Below are positions 59,944 to 64,000 of a stretch of DNA of 64,000 nucleotides, piece after piece. Source of the stretch: Mytilus californianus (Eukaryota; Mollusca; Bivalvia; Mytilida; Mytilidae); assembly GCF_021869535.1 (NCBI RefSeq), contig NW_026262741.1:1-64000 (forward strand), read 5' to 3'. Under the pieces are notes generated by a model. It did not search any database, had not been told where the DNA came from, and worked only from the letters and a program-made list of their open reading frames with translations. The position numbers and the translations under genes are program-made. The stretch's first letter is position 1, and each line of letters starts with the position of its first letter.

Positions 59944-62265
59944 TTACGCCGCACTCCATGCCAGACCCGGTGCTGTGTAATAATGAGCTGGGTCTAGACC
60001 ATATGTCTCCATACACTGATCACGAAATCTCTCAAAAACACAATTCAATAACAACACATCTGATTTCAAATATAGATCGTGATAATCTCCCATATTACAA
60101 CATTTGAAAGCGTTCCACACTCTTTTCGCATGATCATAGTCCTCTTCAGATAAGTGACTTTTCGTTAAATCATTGTAAAAGTCCTCCTTTGATGGCAAAC
60201 GGGTCATTAAAATTTGTCTTCCTTGTCCATGTACGTATAAGGATAAACGCCTTTTCGCAACAGGAGATTCCTCTCATCGTTGGAAGGGAATTCTTTGATG
60301 AGTGCCTTGAAGTATTGAGGGTCTTCTTTCGCCAAATCGTCAACGAGATTAGACAAACTGCTCTGTAAACATTGAAAAGTGTCCACGAATCTGAGTGACC
60401 CCAGAGAAAATGAAACATATCTTTCCATATTGTTTGGTATGCAGTTTATTTTTTTACCCTTAAAGAGTCCAACGCCCTGCATCAGAAGGTGACTGTCGAA
60501 CCCTCGTAGATTGTGAAAATAAACTGGAATGAAATCGGGGTGTTGATAGTTTAGGTTGCACGAATTATGAGCCGCTCCGCGGAATTTACCAGTAAGATGC
60601 GAGTGGTCTCGCACTTTCTCCGACGTCCTTGCGAATGGTTTCTTGCATATGTGACAGCATGTGCTTTCATTAAATTTTAGTTCGTCTGTCGGTGTCATGT
60701 GTAATGGTTCTATTTTATCGAGAATGTCCTTTATATATTCCTCTTCTTTAAACAACTGTTCGAGGAGATGTTGACAGGCCCCAGGTCCTCTATAGATGAC
60801 TGGTGGTTTAGAATATCGATCGTCCTCGCACACTATCTGATATCCATAACCACAAGCCTCATAATTGACTGTCGTGGTCGTGCTAGAATGTTTTGGGTTT
60901 TGGTGGCAGGTATCAAGTGGACGTGCAAAGGCTTCAAAGTCACAATAAATGACAAACGGGACTTTCATCTGCTTTTGGAAATCGCTGAATTCGAGTATAT
61001 CCTCTCCACTTCCTTTCTCCGGAAACCCAACGTGCTGCGCCTCCTGCTTTGAACAATATCTAAGGTCTTTTTCAAGTACTTTTTGCGATGTGAGTCCCCT
61101 CAAACAATAACGACAAAACTTGTACGCCCTACCACTATTTTTTGTCCTCGACAATAACCTATTCAAATGTTTGACGTAACAATAATGAGCACCATCATTC
61201 TTTGTGAGATATAACAAATCTACTTCGTGTCTCTTGTTCTTGTGTTTACTGATGTGAATGGGAAAGAATTCACCCTCTTCGAAACCGAAGACGTTGACAG
61301 CTATGTCGTTTTGATTTTCAAATTTCGGTATTTGCTTCACTTGTACCGGATACGAAATGCCCTTCATGTTCAGTTCTTTTTCATGTCTGATGTAATGAGT
61401 CAATCGGTTTGGATTATTCAACTTCGGGTGTAAATGCGCCAAAATAGACCACAGAAAACATTTGTTGTCGTTGTTTTTTATGTTGACAACTGCATGGCTC
61501 TTCTCTAAAGTTTCAGGTATTTTGAAATATGAAGATCCACCTATTGGACGAAATTGGACGGTGTGTACCTTCATGTTAATTACATGTTTTAAAGTCCAAC
61601 CTGACCCCCTCGCCATGTATTCATCGATTGATTGATGGTTGCTTAACGTCCAGTGGCAAATATTTCATGCATTTTCAGGACGAGAACAAGTTCACAATAA
61701 ATACAATAGGTAGGTTCTGTAATAGGGGCGTCCGGGATTAAGGTCGGAGAAATTTAGACTGCCAGGGGAAATGAGGGTATATTGGATAGGGACAGAAATT
61801 TAGCCTTGCAACAGGTCTACTACGGACCCCTCAAAGAGTTGTTGCGAGGGTTCTTAACGTGCAAAGAGCGTGGCACTCTCTTTACACGAGGCATCGGATT
61901 TAACGTCCCCATTCTGACCGGACGTGGCTGCAAATTTGTACATCCCGCACAGCCAAACGAACGCCCCACTTTAGCGAGGGTTTTACCGCCGGTCGGAGGA
62001 AGACCAATGGTGACCATATTTCTATTCCCCAGTCACCCTTGGGGGTTGTATTCATCGAAAGATTGGAATTGTTTTTGAAAAGCTTCGTTGATTTCATCAT
62101 CTTCGATGTCACTTTTGGACAATAGCATGTACGTCCTGCTTTTAAAATAGGGTTGACTATTGTCCAACTCTCCATCGTTCGTCTCCCTTGTCAGTCCACG
62201 TGGACATTAAGGTACCACTTCACATGTTTCACTTTGTCACATCTCTCTCCTTTATTTTTTGACGA
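59944..62265 (-). pseudogene. Polinton/adintovirus-like type B DNA polymerase, broken
   Basis: Protein-primed family B polymerase (DNA_pol_B_2) of a Polinton-like element, minus strand. Visible: MARGSGWTLKHVI, exonuclease motif I (VIYCDFEAF), a Cys/His block (CHICKKPF...RDHSHLTGKFRGAAH), exonuclease motif II (NLRGFDSHLL) and exonuclease motif III (YHDLYLKSDVLLL). It stops soon after TAPGLAW at 59944, so the polymerase palm and catalytic Asp residues are absent. Breaks: a one-base indel in a T run near 60207; a 423 bp short retroelement between codons at 61625-62045; further frame changes near 62200 and 62245. Not functional; it would have replicated the element's own DNA. Confidence 0.85.
61625..62045 (-). 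mobile_element. Short retroelement, copy j, inside the polymerase gene
   Basis: Full-length. 'tgtattcatcga' on both sides (61616-61627 and 62047-62058). The polymerase frame continues across if the element and one duplication copy are ignored, so insertion followed establishment of the gene. Confidence 0.95.
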
Positions 62266-62749
62266 ATGTTGGAGAAAAATGTGAGAATATCATATCTATC
62301 CTCATCCGATGGATAAATAGTTAAAACGTGAGCGGAATCATCTAACGCGTTCTGGGAAGTTGTTAGATTGTTTGATATGTTTGCATTACCCCCGGTCTGG
62401 ACTGGATGCATGGTTTTGGAATGATCAAATAAAGTTGTGTAATCTTTAAATCCCAACCCACAATGTCGACAATTATACGTGTCATTTGGACGTACATATC
62501 CTACTAGATGTCCGCGTTCGTGTCTCTTTAAAGAGTCTATTCTGGTGAATTTCCTGTTACACATAAAGCACTTATGCGTAGTTTTGTGAGATTTTTATTT
62601 TGATGTTGAATAACCTTGTTACATATACCACATGTAAATCCTTCATTGACGTTCAAATTTCGTTTCAAAGTCCTAAGTTCATTTTCAAGTGCATTTGAAC
62701 CATCTGGATATTTTAGTGCAGAATCTGTTAAAACTGTATCAATATCCAT
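62229..62749 (-). pseudogene. N-terminal C2H2 zinc fingers of the polymerase protein
   Basis: Begins MDIDTVLTDSALKYPDG. First finger FTCGICNKVI loses frame at ~62600 before its histidines. Then two complete fingers: CFMCNRKFTRIDSLKRHERG-H and CRHCGLGFKDYTTLFDHSKT-MH (C-x2-C-x12-H-x3/4-H). These lead into the segment preceding the polymerase. Zinc fingers N-terminal to this polymerase type are usual in invertebrate Polinton-like elements, so I treat it as the same broken gene. Confidence 0.7.
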
Positions 62750-62881
62750 GACTAAACTGATAGCTTCAAAACCTGATAAAAAAGACAGTCTTAAATAATA
62801 AACTTAAACAACCAATCACAACTCGTCAAATAATCGACCAATGATACACCCTCCTTTCGAGTGCATTATATTGATTGACAT

Positions 62882-63053
62882 TAACAAAATTTAATCATGT
62901 AACATTTTTATTATTACAAATTCTAATTATTTACCTTATTATAACAAATCATAATTTAAAATTCAACTAACAAAATTTAATCATGTAACATTTTTAATAT
63001 TACAAATTCTAATTATTTACCTTATTATAACAAATCATAATTTAAAATTCAAC
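62882..63053 (-). repeat. 86 bp tandem duplication between element genes
   Basis: 'taacaaaatttaatcatgta' to 'taatttaaaattcaa' twice in tandem with a few differences. It overlaps the 3' end of the next gene. Confidence 0.95.
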
Positions 63054-63310
63054 CATTTAGATTTTACACGTTTTTTCTTAAGTCTGGATTTCTCATGCAG
63101 TTTATCAAAAGATTCAAATGTCATTTCAGTGAAAGGATTTACACCTCCGTATCCATGTTGATTACTTTTAACGCTCTGTTGGTTTTCATATTCAATGTCC
63201 TTTTCCTCATCAATAGCCTTTTCACTCTCTTTATCTAAACTTTGTGTGGAAGCTCTTTTTACAAGATCGTCAAATCTTCTCCTTGACACTAACACCAGTT
63301 CCCGACTCAT
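63035..63310 (-). CDS. Small charged protein of the Polinton-like element
   Basis: 91 codons, MSRELVLVSRRRFDDLVKRA to a lysine/arginine-rich C-terminus (RLKKKRVKSKW). It starts 5'-adjacent to inserted copy k. In the empty site the ATG would overlap the last codons of the upstream gene, a compact arrangement normal in these elements. The opening resembles a short protein often encoded near capsid genes of Polinton-like elements; function unknown. No internal stop. Virion-associated role is only a guess. Confidence 0.5.
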   Translation of the reverse strand: MSRELVLVSRRRFDDLVKRASTQSLDKESEKAIDEEKDIEYENQQSVKSNQHGYGGVNPFTEMTFESFDKLHEKSRLKKKRVKSKWLNFKL

Positions 63311-63313
63311 ATT

Positions 63314-63742
63314 TGATTGATTGATTGATTGTTGGTTGCTTAACGTCCAGTGGCAAATATTTCATGCATATTCAGGACGAGAACAAATTAACAATAAATA
63401 CAATAGGTAGGTTCTGTAATAGGGGCTTCCGGGATTAAGGTCGGAGAAATTTAGACTGCCACAGGAAATGAGGATATATTGGATAGGGACAGAAATTTAG
63501 CCTTGCAACAGGTCACCTACGGACCCCTCAAAGAGTTGTTGCAAGGGTTCTTAACGTGCAAAGAGCGTGGCACTCTCTTTACACGAGGCATCGGATTTAA
63601 CGTCCCCATTCTGACCGGACGTGACTGCGAATTTGTACATCCCGCACAGCCAAACGGACGCCCCACTTTAGCGAGGGTTTTACCGCCGGTCGGAGGAAGA
63701 CCAATGGTGACCATATTTCTATTCCCCAGTCACCCTTGGGGG
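63314..63742 (-). mobile_element. Short retroelement, copy k, between element genes
   Basis: Full-length. Target duplication 'gactcatatttga' (63304-63316) and 'gactcatacttga' (63743-63755), one mismatch. Confidence 0.95.
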
Positions 63743-64000
63743 GACTCATACTTGAAAAAAGCTTGAAGAATGATCGGAAGGTCTCCACTAATTTTCAATA
63801 GTCTTTTCTTCCTGAGACGTTTAGAAATTGACTCTTCCACAACTTTTCTAACATTGTTTTTATTTACTGATAACACATCTTTATATTTATTTGAAATGTG
63901 AATTCCACCTTTGATCAAATTATATATGATCTCCACCAGAATTTGCAGTTGCTGATCTGTTAATGTCTGAATCAAGGCATCTCGTTGATTTTTTTCAGCC
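63743..64000 (-). CDS. Conserved small ORF of the Polinton-like element, partial
   Basis: Open on the minus strand from the window edge: AEKNQRDALIQTLTDQQLQI, then LVEIIYNLIKGGIHISNKYK and a basic C-terminal half (ISKRLRKKRLLKI), ending FFKYES at the insertion point. The start is probably outside the window. The pattern (leucine-rich EII.NLLKG followed by a lysine-rich helix) matches an uncharacterised protein recurring in invertebrate Polinton/adintovirus-like elements, as I remember it. The C-terminus is displaced by copy k. Confidence 0.55.

Noticed and set aside
14834-63766. Recurrent 65-105 codon ORFs on both strands of the short retroelement
   Set aside because: Both strands are open at once, copies carry frame-breaking indels, and the sequence behaves as a non-coding retroelement.

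Overview
This is eukaryotic, AT-rich, repeat-dominated DNA. The interspersed families suggest a marine bivalve, most likely a mussel (Mytilus or a close relative): an (AATC)n-tailed short retroelement, the family carrying 'gccaatgagacaactctcca', and hairpin-capped elements ending in 'ggcccgaagggcc'. I recognise no intact host gene. Nearly everything identifiable is a transposable element, a piece of one, or a tandem array, often nested. The species call is recognition from memory, not a search.

Layout. 1-7.5 kb: AT-rich satellite of ~128 bp monomers, duplicated as two ~3.55 kb blocks and carrying two secondary insertions. 7.7-12.8 kb: decayed coding fragments (cysteine-rich element protein, an unrecognised exon, a Mutator/MULE-like transposase, a RecQ-like helicase), a short retroelement and a TA-flanked MITE. 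13-25 kb: mostly empty, with short-retroelement copies, a reverse-transcriptase fragment (17.4-18.3 kb), an orphan exon (21.4 kb) and small arrays.

25.2-35.0 kb is the most structured part. A THAP-domain DDE transposase of ISL2EU type (+ strand) converges on a YqaJ-nuclease/PHD gene (- strand), a pairing expected of one large DNA transposon. The transposase is split by a 3.85 kb hairpin-capped element whose 166 bp internal minisatellite has grown to about 21 units in a 498 bp three-unit higher order. Between the two genes lie two hammerhead ribozyme motifs on opposite strands, which differ by compensatory changes in their stems, and a foldback-like element whose long terminal inverted repeats are built from ~20 bp tandem units.

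36-53 kb: more short retroelements (several with 12-16 bp target-site duplications), possible minus-strand exons of an unknown gene, and remnants of Mutator, pogo/Tigger, Jockey-like LINE and BEL/Pao elements. 53.5-59 kb: minisatellite-bearing and palindromic elements and a 1.1 kb duplication. 59.9-64 kb: a minus-strand Polinton/adintovirus-like remnant (zinc fingers plus protein-primed type B DNA polymerase, and two small upstream genes), broken by frameshifts and by two short-retroelement insertions with clear target-site duplications. It runs off the right edge.
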